Below are positions 56,322-64,000 of a stretch of 64,000 nt of DNA, piece after piece (the stretch's first letter is position 1; every line of letters begins with the position of its first letter). Under the pieces are notes generated by a model that saw only the letters and a list, made by a program, of their open reading frames with translations, was not told the DNA's origin and searched no databases. The stretch is from Chitinophaga rupis (GTDB taxonomy: Bacteria > Bacteroidota > Bacteroidia > Chitinophagales > Chitinophagaceae), in the NCBI RefSeq assembly GCF_900109685.1, contig NZ_FOBB01000001.1, positions 434,001 through 498,000 on the forward strand. The letters are read 5' to 3'. A program made the position numbers and the translations under genes.

Positions 56322-59120
56322 TTAAAAACTATAGGTAAATGATAAGCCGTAGTTGGTGCCATACCTGAACTGGAAGGCTTTGTAATCGCCCGCCTCATCG
56401 TAATGCTTGTTCTCGTTCATGTCCTGGTAAAAGATGGCCTTCTTATTAATGATATCTGATACAGTGAATTTGATCTCTGCATTTTTGAACAGGCGCTGTG
56501 ACACCTGGAAATCCAGTAAAGGACGGGGAGCTTCCCATATGCTGGGAAAATCTGCGTTCCCTACCTGGTACACCCGGCGGCCGATCATATTAAACAATAC
56601 GGTGGCGTTGGTACCGGAAGCTGCATTTTCAAACTGCAGGCCGCCATTAATTACAAAGGGCGATTGTCCCTGCATGGGTCTTGATTCCAGCTCACCCACA
56701 TAATCTTTCGGATACTGTACCTTACTATTGATCACCGCTACGTTGGAGAACAGGGTGAACTTTTCTAACAGCGCTGATCCAAAGAAATCCAGCTTTTTCC
56801 TGAACTCCAGCTCCGCTCCCAGGCTTCTTGCAGTTTTTGCATTGGCGTAGGAGAAAGTAGGCGTACCTGAGTTAACGGTGTATGTAGATTCTATAGGCCG
56901 GTCAAAGTGTTTATAGAAAACACCCAGTGTTAACACTTCACCTGCAGCCGGGTACAATTCATAACGCAAGTCTGCATTCGTGATCTTGCTGCGCTTAAGA
57001 TCCGGGTTACCATATACTACCCCTACTTTATCGTTATCAAAGAAGCGGAAAGAGGCTACTTCCCTGAACTCAGGCCGGGCCACAGTTTGGGAGCCGCTTA
57101 AACGCAGGTTTGTTTTTGGGTTCAGCTGGTAAGTAATGTTCACAGATGGTAAGATGTCTGTATTACTTTGATCGTAGCTGGTTTTGTTATCGGATTTCAG
57201 CTGCTGTGAAAATATTTCTGCGCGTACGCCCCAAACCAATCTCAATTTTTCACCGAACTGGTTGTCAAACTGCAGGTATCCTGCTCCCAGGTTAGAAGAG
57301 GATGTGTAGGAATCCGTTGGTTCAGTGGGATCAAAATAAAAGAACTTGTCAGCCCCTAAATTTTCCGGTGCAAATATTTTATCTGCCGGCAATTGATATA
57401 ATGCCGGGTTATTGGTATAAGTGCTTTCCAAAGCAGTTAAGGCAATTGCCCTGGAAGTGAATGTGCGGTTCTTACGCTGGTAAAGGCCGCCTGCTTTAAT
57501 TTGCTGCTGCTGGTTTAACCATTTAAAATTTTTGGCTACATCCAGGCCGCCACCGTATACCTTCTCATCCAGTTTAGAATAAAACCGGCCTGCATTAATG
57601 GGGCTGCCGGAGTTTTCTCCTACACCTGCTTTTACAAAATAAGTACCGTTAGGCCCATCAGTGGAATTGTATACCAGCCTTCTCAGGTCAGGTATATTTT
57701 GTACCAGGTACGAGAAGTTCCCGTTCCACCTTACTTTAATATTGCTAAGCTTGAAAAAGTGATCACCTATCAGCTGGGAATTTAAAAGCCGGTTTGATTT
57801 AAAATATAATTCCTGTGAGCGTACGTCAAAAGTATCTGCATCAAAGCGCTGGCCGGTACGCAGCAAGGTCTGGTCGCTGCTGGTAATATTATAGGAGTTT
57901 TTCCAGCTAAGCTTATTCACGCCGCTTTGGAAAGTAAGGTTAGCCAGTGCGCCTGCCAAAACATTATCTACATATACATCATCGTTAAAGTCATAATACT
58001 TACGGCCGTCTGCTACCTGGTATAAAGCTCTTTCTGCTTTTACATACCGTCCGGTTCTGTTATAGTTCAGGGCAAAAATGCCGCCCAGCTTTTTATTGGT
58101 ATTGCCTTTGGAAGTAAAGCCGCCGGCTACCTGCAGGTTACCGTTTATAGGCGCGCTGCTGCTGGAAGCGCCCCAGTTGGAAGACAGTAATTTGGCAGCG
58201 GCACCCTTCTGATCCAGGCTTAAACCGTTGTAATTAGCGAGGGGAGGGAAATTGCTGTTCAGCTTCCGGTCCCCGTCATCAATACCCAGGAAATCCAGGT
58301 TGCCTCCTTTGTATTTATAATAATCTTTCCCGGTGGTTTGGCTATTCAGGTTAGTGCCAACGGTTACGGTAAAAAAGTTATCGTCCGGTACATCTTTGGT
58401 ATTAACCTGTACCAGGCCGCCGGCAAACTCCCCGGGCATTTCGGGAATAGCTGCCTTATTAATAATAATGTTGTCTATTATATTGGAGGGGAAAATATCG
58501 AAGGAAAATGTTTTGCGGTCCGGCTCTGTGCTGCTTAGCAGGGCGCCGTTCAGCGTAGCCTGGTTGTACCGATCTGCCAGCCCTCTTACGATCAGGAATT
58601 TTCCTTCCTGTATAGATGCGCCGGATACTCTTTTTAATACTTCACTGGTATTTTTATCGGGCGATCTTTTGATGGTTTCAGAAGAAACTACCTGTGCTAC
58701 AGTATTGGTATTTTTCTGGTAGGCTAATAATGCATTTAAAGATTCCTTGCGGGCAGAAGCGGTTACCACTACTTCCTGTAAGGCTTTGGAGGAGGGTTCG
58801 TCCATAATTACATCCAGAGTAGTGGGTGCGCCGGCTTTTACAGCTACTTCGCTGATGGATTTGGTCTGGTACCCCATGTATTTGAAATCTACCGTGTAGG
58901 TACCTGCATCCACGCTTATTATATAACGGCCTTCTACATCTGTAACGGCGCCTTTTGCGCTGCCCTGTATCACTACTGTTACCCCAATGAGGGCTTCACC
59001 TGTTTTCTTATCAGTTACTTTACCTGCTATTTTACCGGGATCTGCTGCAAAAACATTTTGTACAAAACCCAATAAGCACAGGAATATCCAAAGTTGTGCT
59101 GGAACTAGTTCGCGTTTCAT
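56322..59120 (-). CDS. TonB-dependent receptor 2
   Basis: 932 residues. Signal peptide (1-25, 'CLLGFVQNVFAAD'), carboxypeptidase-like domain 'GKVTDKKTGEALIGVTVVIQGSAKGAVTDVEGRY', linker 'QEVVVTASARKESLNALLAYQ', plug 'SEVLKRVSGASIQEGKFLIVRGLADRYNQATLNGA' and a 22-strand-type barrel ending 'TNYGLSFTYSF'. The class resembles TonB receptors of the CarboxypepD_reg/FecA-like type without an STN domain. First gene of the operon with the beta-helix lipoprotein. It has the densest Pho-type promoter in the window. The substrate is not known. Confidence 0.92.
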   Translation of the reverse strand: MKRELVPAQLWIFLCLLGFVQNVFAADPGKIAGKVTDKKTGEALIGVTVVIQGSAKGAVTDVEGRYIISVDAGTYTVDFKYMGYQTKSISEVAVKAGAPTTLDVIMDEPSSKALQEVVVTASARKESLNALLAYQKNTNTVAQVVSSETIKRSPDKNTSEVLKRVSGASIQEGKFLIVRGLADRYNQATLNGALLSSTEPDRKTFSFDIFPSNIIDNIIINKAAIPEMPGEFAGGLVQVNTKDVPDDNFFTVTVGTNLNSQTTGKDYYKYKGGNLDFLGIDDGDRKLNSNFPPLANYNGLSLDQKGAAAKLLSSNWGASSSSAPINGNLQVAGGFTSKGNTNKKLGGIFALNYNRTGRYVKAERALYQVADGRKYYDFNDDVYVDNVLAGALANLTFQSGVNKLSWKNSYNITSSDQTLLRTGQRFDADTFDVRSQELYFKSNRLLNSQLIGDHFFKLSNIKVRWNGNFSYLVQNIPDLRRLVYNSTDGPNGTYFVKAGVGENSGSPINAGRFYSKLDEKVYGGGLDVAKNFKWLNQQQQIKAGGLYQRKNRTFTSRAIALTALESTYTNNPALYQLPADKIFAPENLGADKFFYFDPTEPTDSYTSSSNLGAGYLQFDNQFGEKLRLVWGVRAEIFSQQLKSDNKTSYDQSNTDILPSVNITYQLNPKTNLRLSGSQTVARPEFREVASFRFFDNDKVGVVYGNPDLKRSKITNADLRYELYPAAGEVLTLGVFYKHFDRPIESTYTVNSGTPTFSYANAKTARSLGAELEFRKKLDFFGSALLEKFTLFSNVAVINSKVQYPKDYVGELESRPMQGQSPFVINGGLQFENAASGTNATVLFNMIGRRVYQVGNADFPSIWEAPRPLLDFQVSQRLFKNAEIKFTVSDIINKKAIFYQDMNENKHYDEAGDYKAFQFRYGTNYGLSFTYSF

Positions 59121-59142
59121 TATGTGTTGATAGAATGTAGCG

Positions 59143-59228
59143 CAAAACTATTGCGGGCTTATTACTGCATTGTTAAGCCCGTATTACCAGAATGTTAAGT
59201 TGTTAAAGAATTATTAAGAAATTATTAA
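59143..59228 (-). promoter_or_regulatory. Pho-type promoter B (TonB receptor 2), seven heptamers
   Basis: Minus strand, proximal array: TTAACAT (59192-59198), GTAATAC (59181-59187), TTAACAA (59170-59176), then 19 nt to TAGTTTTG (59143-59150), a perfect -7 box. A fourth heptamer GTAATAA (59159-59165) sits inside that gap, 8 nt before the box. Distal array in its own 11-bp phase: TTAATAA (59222-59228), TTAATAA (59211-59217), TTAACAA (59200-59206). All spacers within an array are 4 bp. Confidence 0.85.
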
Positions 59229-59265
59229 GGATAGGGGATGCATGAATTTTATAGAACAGGTTTCA

Positions 59266-59664
59266 TTAACAGGAAAAACCCGGGGGCGCCTGCCGGTTAT
59301 TCAGCCACAGGTCCAGCGAAATATCCAGGGCGCTGTTGCCATCTTCCCGGCTCCCATCTGCCGCAATGATCTGGAACAGGTGCTGGCTTTTGTTGGTAAA
59401 GGGCTTGTTATCTTTTTTATTGCACAGTTCCAGGCTGAAGTTGAATTTTTCTTCCAGCTCCTCTTCAAACTCACGCAGACTCAGGGTTTCATCTATGGGG
59501 TATTCCACCAGCATGTCGGCAGGAAAGCCGGCTTCCTTCAGGGTATCAAAGGCATTGCCAAGGGAGTTATGCACATACACCGTTACATTACAGCTTAGCA
59601 GCCGCTGGAACTGCAACTGCAGCAGGGAAATGGTCATTAAAGGGTGAAACTTCAGTACTTTCAT
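59266..59664 (-). CDS. Unknown 132-residue acidic protein with its own Pho-type promoter
   Basis: 132 residues, no signal peptide. 'KVLKFHPLMTISLLQLQFQRLLSCNVTVYVHN' could be a short N-terminal beta/alpha unit. A strongly acidic stretch 'SLREFEEELEEKFNFSLELC' follows, then a polar C-terminal half. I recognise no family. It stands alone between TonB receptor 2 and the phosphoesterase and has promoter C. The context implies a cytoplasmic role in phosphate stress, for example a small regulator or binding partner. Confidence 0.65.
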   Translation of the reverse strand: MKVLKFHPLMTISLLQLQFQRLLSCNVTVYVHNSLGNAFDTLKEAGFPADMLVEYPIDETLSLREFEEELEEKFNFSLELCNKKDNKPFTNKSQHLFQIIAADGSREDGNSALDISLDLWLNNRQAPPGFSC

Positions 59665-59710
59665 CTCAATATGGTATTACTGCATCCTGGCTATAGGATT
59701 GTGATTCCGG

Positions 59711-59766
59711 CAAACTTAACGGCTTACCTTTAATTAAATATTAAGCAGCTGTTATGTTATTGTAAA
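59711..59766 (-). promoter_or_regulatory. Pho-type promoter C (132-residue protein)
   Basis: Minus-strand heptamers TTTACAA (59760-59766), ATAACAG (59749-59755) and TTAATAT (59738-59744) with exact 4-bp spacers, then 19 nt to TAAGTTTG (59711-59718), a perfect TAnnTTTG box. The first two heptamers each differ from the consensus in one or two positions. Confidence 0.75.
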
Positions 59767-59842
59767 TAACATGATAGCAATTACTTATGCAATTGGGTGT
59801 TCAAGCGTGCAGTAGGAGATGGGAAGGATAGCAAATAAGGTA

Positions 59843-60670
59843 TCAGGGATTAAAGCTAATGACTTTGGATACTTCCCAGGGAAGCGGGCTGTCATCATCT
59901 TCATCAGGTAACACTACCTTGGTTTTAGTAACCGGGTGCTGGTACAGTTTCCATTCCCCGCTGCTGTATTCCAGTGAGGTCAGGCTCTCTACCCAGTCGC
60001 CCGAGTTCATGTAGGTAACGGTTCCACCGTTATGCTGCATTTCCTTTATAATAGGCTGGTGGATGTGCCCGCAGCACACCACATCAAATTTTTTGTCAAT
60101 AGCGATCTCTGCCACTATTTGTTCAAAATCCGAGATAAAACTCACCGCCTGCTTCACACTTTGCTTCACTTTTTTAGAGAACGACAGCTTTTCCCGGCCC
60201 AGGCGTTCCAGCACATTATTCACCAGGCGGTTCAGGATAATTAGGATATCATACCCCTTCCCCCCTAATTTGGCCAGCCATTTAGAGTTTTTCATGGTTA
60301 CATCATACACGTCGCCATGAAAGAACCAGTGGGCTTTTCCATCCACTTCCAGGATCAGCTTGTTGTCTATGGTAAAATTCCCCAGCTCAAAACCAGCATA
60401 TTTACGCAGGGCTTCGTCGTGGTTGCCGGTCAGGTAGTACACATCCGTACCTTTACCGATCATTTTGAGGATACGGCGGATCACCTTGGTATGAGCCTTG
60501 GGAAAATACCGCTTGCTGAACTGCCAGATATCAATGATATCCCCGTTCAGCACCAGGATCTTCGGGTCAATACTATCCAGGTATTGTACCAGCTCTTTTG
60601 CGTGACAGCCGTAGATCCCGAGGTGTACATCGGAGATCACAACTATATCTAATGGGCGTTTTTCAGACAT
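59843..60670 (-). CDS. LpxH/PlcP-like metallophosphoesterase
   Basis: 275 residues, cytoplasmic. Calcineurin-type metal motifs in order: 'VISDVHLG' (Asp14, His16), 'LNGDIIDIW' (Asp44), 'TGNHDEALR' (Asn83, His84), 'FFHGDVYD' and 'CCGHIHQPI' (201-204). This is the UDP-2,3-diacylglucosamine diphosphatase-like group. The same group includes PlcP, which removes head groups from phospholipids in phosphate-starved bacteria. A Pho-type promoter and the phosphate transporter next door favour a PlcP-like role over housekeeping LpxH, but sequence alone cannot decide. Confidence 0.85.
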   Translation of the reverse strand: MSEKRPLDIVVISDVHLGIYGCHAKELVQYLDSIDPKILVLNGDIIDIWQFSKRYFPKAHTKVIRRILKMIGKGTDVYYLTGNHDEALRKYAGFELGNFTIDNKLILEVDGKAHWFFHGDVYDVTMKNSKWLAKLGGKGYDILIILNRLVNNVLERLGREKLSFSKKVKQSVKQAVSFISDFEQIVAEIAIDKKFDVVCCGHIHQPIIKEMQHNGGTVTYMNSGDWVESLTSLEYSSGEWKLYQHPVTKTKVVLPDEDDDSPLPWEVSKVISFNP

Positions 60671-60694
60671 TTAAATCAAGTCAATTCCTTAGTG

Positions 60695-60750
60695 CAAAGA
60701 AAAATTTGCTATATTACTTTTATATTAACCCAGTATTAAGGAATCATTAA
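60695..60750 (-). promoter_or_regulatory. Pho-type promoter D (phosphoesterase)
   Basis: Minus-strand heptamers TTAATGA (60744-60750), TTAATAC (60733-60739) and TTAATAT (60722-60728), 4-bp spacers, then 19 nt to TTTCTTTG (60695-60702), one mismatch from TAnnTTTG. A fourth heptamer GTAATAT (60711-60717) lies in the gap, exactly as in promoter B. The array also lies upstream of the divergent PhoU-like/PiT promoter, so it could act in both directions. Confidence 0.8.
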
Positions 60751-60763
60751 TTCTAACATTTTC

Positions 60764-60795
60764 TTGGACGTATTGGCACCGGATAGCTATTTTTG
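60764..60795 (+). promoter_or_regulatory. Promoter of the PhoU-like/PiT operon
   Basis: TTG (60764-60766), 21-nt spacer, TATTTTTG (60788-60795), a consensus -33/-7 pair. The start site would be about 60802, so the ATG at 60820 is the real start. The Pho-type array D lies 14 bp upstream of the TTG, where an activator could act. Confidence 0.75.
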
Positions 60796-60819
60796 CCGCA
60801 AATTTCAAACATCACCTAT

Positions 60820-61470
60820 ATGGGAGGCTTCAATTCTTTTGTGAAACTTTTTATGCCGAAAGACCGGGTTTTTTATTCATTGTTCGAGGATGTAGCAGCC
60901 AACCTGGTGGAAATGGGAGAAGTGCTGAATGAGCTGGTAACCACAAACGACCTGAGCATCCGTAAGGACAAAGTGCACCTGATCGAACGGCTGGAACACA
61001 AAAATGACGATTATACCCACCGGATATTTGTTGAGCTGGGCCAGAATTTTATTACCCCCTTTGACCGGGAGGATATACACTACCTGGCAGCCACCCTGGA
61101 CGATGTGGCAGACTATATTCACGGTTCTGCTAAAAGGATTGACCTGTACAAAGTGTATGAGCTGAACGATAGCATCCGCAAGCTGGCAGAGCTGATAAGC
61201 CTGGGCGTGGCAGAGCTGTTCAAAGCTATTCACGAGCTGCGCGACATGAAGAACATGCGGAACATCACCGATGCCTGTGTAAAGATCAACAGCCTGGAAA
61301 ACCATGCAGATGACATTTATGACATGGCCATTGCCGACCTGTTTGATACAGAGACCAATGCGGCTGAGCTGATCAAAATGCGTGAAATATACCAGGCGCT
61401 GGAAATAGCTACGGATAAATGTGAAGATTGCGCCAACGTAATTGAAACCATCATTATTAAGTACGCCTGA
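60820..61470 (+). CDS. DUF47/PhoU-like regulator of phosphate transport
   Basis: 216 residues from the ATG at 60820; a TTG frame opening at 60793 overlaps the -7 box and is rejected. An all-helical protein with the PhoU-like repeats: 'FSLFEDVAANLVEMGEVLNELV'-type helix and 'RLEHKNDDYTHRIFVELGQNFITPFDREDIHYLAATLDDVADYIHGSAKR', the hallmark of DUF47 (PF01865). 'KINSLENHADDIYDMAIADLFD' repeats the motif. These proteins bind metal clusters and pair with PiT transporters, as here, where the pit gene follows 38 bp later. Confidence 0.93.
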   Translation: MGGFNSFVKLFMPKDRVFYSLFEDVAANLVEMGEVLNELVTTNDLSIRKDKVHLIERLEHKNDDYTHRIFVELGQNFITPFDREDIHYLAATLDDVADYIHGSAKRIDLYKVYELNDSIRKLAELISLGVAELFKAIHELRDMKNMRNITDACVKINSLENHADDIYDMAIADLFDTETNAAELIKMREIYQALEIATDKCEDCANVIETIIIKYA

Positions 61471-61508
61471 TCCGCAGGCGGGGGGAATGTTCACGTAATT
61501 TCTTAGCT

Positions 61509-62516
61509 ATGACCTTTCTGATCGTTATCATTATACTGGCGTTCGTGTTTGACTACATTAACGGTTTTCATGATGCCGCCAACTCTATTGCCACTATAGT
61601 TTCTACCAAAGTATTAACGCCTTTCCAGGCAGTACTGTGGGCGGCCGTATTCAACTTCGCCGCCTTTTTTATGTCCAAATATATTTACGGGGAGTTCAGG
61701 GTAGGTAATACCATCGCCAAAACCATCTTTGAGCAATATATTACCCTGAAAGTGATCTTTTGCGGGCTGCTGGCCGCTATTGCCTGGAACCTGATGACCT
61801 GGTGGTACGGTATCCCTTCCAGCTCCTCCCATACCCTTATAGGCGGATTTATTGGCGCTGCAGTAGCCAATGCCCACGGCTCTTTTGACGTGATCAACTA
61901 TGCCAAAGTAATGCCCACCATTTATTTTATAGTGCTGGCGCCCTTTATTGGTATGGTGGTGGCCTTTTTTATTACCATCCTGATCGTAAATATCTGTAAA
62001 AGGGCCAACCCTTTCCGGGCAGAGAACTGGTTCAAACGCCTGCAGCTGCTGTCCTCCGCGGCCCTGAGCTTAGGCCACGGCGGTAACGATGCCCAGAAGG
62101 TAATGGGTATTATTGCCGCAGCCATGGTGGCACACGGCTCCATTGATAAAATTACGGACGTGCCCAACTGGGTGCCGCTGTGCTGTTTTACAGCCATAGG
62201 CCTGGGTACCATGAGCGGTGGCTGGAAGATCGTTAAAACCATGGGTACCCGTATTACCAAGGTAACCCCGCTGGAAGGCGTAGCTGCAGAAACAGCAGGC
62301 GCCATAACCCTGTACCTCACAGAAACGCTGGGCATACCGGTGAGCACCACCCATACCATTACCGGCTCCATTATAGGGGTGGGCGCCACCAAACGCCTTT
62401 CCGCAGTACGTTGGGGGGTAACAGTAAGCCTGCTGTGGGCCTGGATCATGACCATCCCTATCAGCGCCCTGGTGGCAGCGGTAGTATACTTTATAGTAAA
62501 TCTTTTCATTAAATAA
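61509..62516 (+). CDS. PiT family inorganic phosphate transporter
   Basis: 335 residues, the short bacterial type (E. coli PitA has 499). Both inverted-repeat signatures are present: 'FDYINGFHDAANSIATIVSTKVL' at the start and 'LSLGHGGNDAQKVMGIIAAAM' in the second half. About ten membrane helices. It imports phosphate as a metal complex or with a cation. Co-transcribed with the DUF47 gene. A long hairpin without a T-run (62527-62582) follows the stop. Confidence 0.93.
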   Translation: MTFLIVIIILAFVFDYINGFHDAANSIATIVSTKVLTPFQAVLWAAVFNFAAFFMSKYIYGEFRVGNTIAKTIFEQYITLKVIFCGLLAAIAWNLMTWWYGIPSSSSHTLIGGFIGAAVANAHGSFDVINYAKVMPTIYFIVLAPFIGMVVAFFITILIVNICKRANPFRAENWFKRLQLLSSAALSLGHGGNDAQKVMGIIAAAMVAHGSIDKITDVPNWVPLCCFTAIGLGTMSGGWKIVKTMGTRITKVTPLEGVAAETAGAITLYLTETLGIPVSTTHTITGSIIGVGATKRLSAVRWGVTVSLLWAWIMTIPISALVAAVVYFIVNLFIK

Positions 62517-62526
62517 CGGCGAAGCA

Positions 62527-62582
62527 TACGCGTTTACCGGTTTATTGGCTGCATCTTGTACGCCTGAGGCGGTAAACGCGTA
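62527..62582 (+). terminator. Long inverted repeat after the PiT gene
   Basis: TACGCGTTTACCG (62527-62539) pairs perfectly over 13 bp with 62570-62582 around a 30-nt loop. No T-run follows, so this may be a transcript end stabiliser rather than a classical terminator. Confidence 0.5.
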
Positions 62583-62767
62583 CTTTCCCTCCACGGCCCC
62601 AACTTTTTCTTATTAAAAATTCCTTTCTACCCCCTATTTTTGTGAGATTTTTGTGAAATAGCGGATTATACGCTACCCATAACCAATAACTGTTCAATTG
62701 CATGAAACCCCGTGTGCAGTATATGTGCAGACAGGGCATCATACTTTGATCTAAAAACTTTAGGCAA

Positions 62768-63637
62768 ATGAAAGGTATTATTCTGGCCGGTGGCTCGGGT
62801 ACCCGCTTACATCCTATCACGTATGCTATCAGCAAACAGATCATGCCCATTTATGATAAGCCCATGATCTATTACCCGCTATCCACGCTCATGCTGGCCG
62901 GCATACAGGATATCCTCATCATTTCTACCCCGCATGACCTGCCTGCCTTTAAACGCCTGTTTGGCGATGGCAGCCAGTATGGCTTACGCCTGCAGTATGC
63001 GGAGCAGGCTACTCCCAACGGGCTGGCACAGGCTTTTGTAATTGGCCGGGAATTTATTGGCAATGATAAAGTAGCCCTGGTACTGGGCGATAATATATTT
63101 TATGGCGCCGGCCTGGGTACCCAGCTGGCTAATAATGTGGACCCGGATGGCGGTATTGTATACGCCTACCACGTATCTGATCCGGAACGTTACGGCGTGG
63201 TGGAGTTTGATGCGCAGATGAAAGCAGTGTCTATTGAGGAAAAGCCCGCCCAGCCTAAATCCAGCTACGCAGTACCGGGCTTATATTTTTATGATAACGA
63301 GGTGGTGAACATTGCCCGCGACCTGGAACCCAGCCCCCGCGGTGAATACGAGATCACGGATGTGAACCGGGAATACCTGCGCCGGGGCAAATTAAAAGTA
63401 TCCATACTGCCACGCGGCACCGCCTGGCTGGATACCGGCACCTTTGACTCCCTGATGCAGGCCTCCCAGTTTGTGCAGGTGATTGAGCAGCGCCAGGGGA
63501 TTAAAATAGCCTGTATTGAGGAAATAGCCTACCGCAAGGGTTTTATTACCCGGGAACAGCTGCAGGAGCTGGCCAAGCCCCTGCTGAAAAGCGGTTACGG
63601 GCAGTACCTGGAAGATGTATTGAAACAGAAAGTGTGA
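62768..63637 (+). CDS. rfbA: Glucose-1-phosphate thymidylyltransferase
   Basis: 289 residues, the normal length. It makes dTDP-glucose, first step of dTDP-L-rhamnose synthesis. '[17 protein letters not shown]' is the nucleotide-binding start. '[26 protein letters not shown]', 'VLGDNIFYG', '[22 protein letters not shown]' and '[14 protein letters not shown]' are the family blocks with catalytic Arg, Asp and Lys. A galE gene follows in the same direction, so a surface polysaccharide precursor cluster may begin here. Confidence 0.96.
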   Translation: MKGIILAGGSGTRLHPITYAISKQIMPIYDKPMIYYPLSTLMLAGIQDILIISTPHDLPAFKRLFGDGSQYGLRLQYAEQATPNGLAQAFVIGREFIGNDKVALVLGDNIFYGAGLGTQLANNVDPDGGIVYAYHVSDPERYGVVEFDAQMKAVSIEEKPAQPKSSYAVPGLYFYDNEVVNIARDLEPSPRGEYEITDVNREYLRRGKLKVSILPRGTAWLDTGTFDSLMQASQFVQVIEQRQGIKIACIEEIAYRKGFITREQLQELAKPLLKSGYGQYLEDVLKQKV

Positions 63638-63639
63638 TC

Positions 63640-63828
63640 AGGCATTTACAATTTCAGATCTGCGATCTTAGATTTGCAGCAGCAATCAGGATCATTGGTC
63701 TATAAATCGTAAGTTGCAGTATTATAACGTTTACGATTATAGCGTTACTATTAAATTTGGTATTACAAATAGGGACAATCAAATCATAGGCCTGTAAATC
63801 GTAAATCTAAAATCGTAAATCTAAAATC
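63640..63828. repeat. Intergenic GTAAATCTAAAATC word repeats with a candidate promoter
   Basis: GTAAATCTAAAATC occurs twice in tandem directly before the galE ATG (about 63801-63828). Related words (AAATCGTAA, TTTACGATTA) occur earlier. TAAATTTG (63752-63759) fits a -7 box that could drive galE, though no TTG lies at -33. Confidence 0.5.
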
Positions 63829-64000
63829 ATGAAGGTTCTTGTTACCGGTGGTTGTGGCTACATTGGTGCACACACTATTGTAGATCTGATCAATCACGGC
63901 TTTGATGTGGTATCTGTAGACAGTAACATTCGCAGCACTACCCAACTACTGGACGGTATTGAAAAAATTACCGGCAAAAAGATCCATAATTACAAAGTGG
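63829..64000 (+). CDS. galE: UDP-glucose 4-epimerase, N-terminal part only
   Basis: 57 residues before the window ends. 'KVLVTGGCGYIGAHTIVDLINHGFDVVSVDS' is the NAD-binding Rossmann start (G-x-x-G-x-x-G) of GalE. The residues after it ('RSTTQLLDGIEKITGKKIHNYKV') are as in GalE. The protein is expected to continue for about 280 residues outside the window. It would interconvert UDP-glucose and UDP-galactose. Confidence 0.9.
   Translation, partial: MKVLVTGGCGYIGAHTIVDLINHGFDVVSVDSNIRSTTQLLDGIEKITGKKIHNYKV

Overview
The window looks like chromosomal DNA of a Bacteroidota bacterium of the Chitinophagaceae type, most like Chitinophaga. The evidence is a SusC/SusD pair with a FecR anti-sigma and an ECF sigma factor, several TonB-dependent receptors, a type IX secretion C-terminal domain, many short-leader lipoproteins, almost no Shine-Dalgarno sequences, and promoters that fit the Bacteroidota pattern (TTG, about 19-21 nt, TAnnTTTG). 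I found no phage, IS element, CRISPR array or rRNA.

Layout. 1-8,900 is an accessory stretch of small regulators and small-molecule genes: HxlR, two AraC, ArsR plus AHSA1, DoxX, an FAD monooxygenase, DUF4267, a frameshifted DUF1772 gene, Ogt and a lone S24/S26-like peptidase domain. 9,034-12,545 holds an FAD-linked oxidoreductase, a small SnoaL-like lipoprotein and a tRNA-Ser/tRNA-Pro pair. That tRNA pair is followed by a tandem array of truncated tRNA-like units, each with its own terminator. 12,693-16,000 has an M28 peptidase, a gene remnant and a fatty acid desaturase. 16,057-23,203 is a sigma/FecR/SusC/SusD nutrient-uptake circuit. 23,386-46,071 is mostly housekeeping and envelope: fabF, a CE15-like esterase, uvrA, a two-domain ABC ATPase, the alpha-2-macroglobulin/pbpC pair, rarA, an M13 peptidase and a YHS lipoprotein. 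46,148-51,015 has a matrixin-like protease, a large T9SS cargo protein and a lipoprotein. 51,167-62,516 is a phosphate-related block. 62,768 to the end begins nucleotide-sugar genes (rfbA, then a cut galE).

The most striking feature is in 54,400-60,800. Four transcription units there, all on the minus strand, have promoters built the same way. Three heptamers resembling TTAACAT or TTAATAT repeat with exact 11-bp spacing (7 bp plus 4 bp). The third heptamer ends exactly 19 nt before a TAnnTTTG-like -7 box. A fifth, weaker copy lies upstream of the first receptor. This is the geometry of PhoB/PhoP boxes, and the units encode two TonB receptors, a beta-helix lipoprotein, an unknown 132-residue protein and an LpxH/PlcP-like phosphoesterase. 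The phosphoesterase diverges from a PhoU-like/PiT phosphate transport operon. I read the block as a phosphate-starvation regulon for outer-membrane scavenging and perhaps lipid remodelling; the promoter pattern is seen directly, the phosphate role is inferred.

All functional calls rest on reading motifs by eye. No database search or folding program was run.
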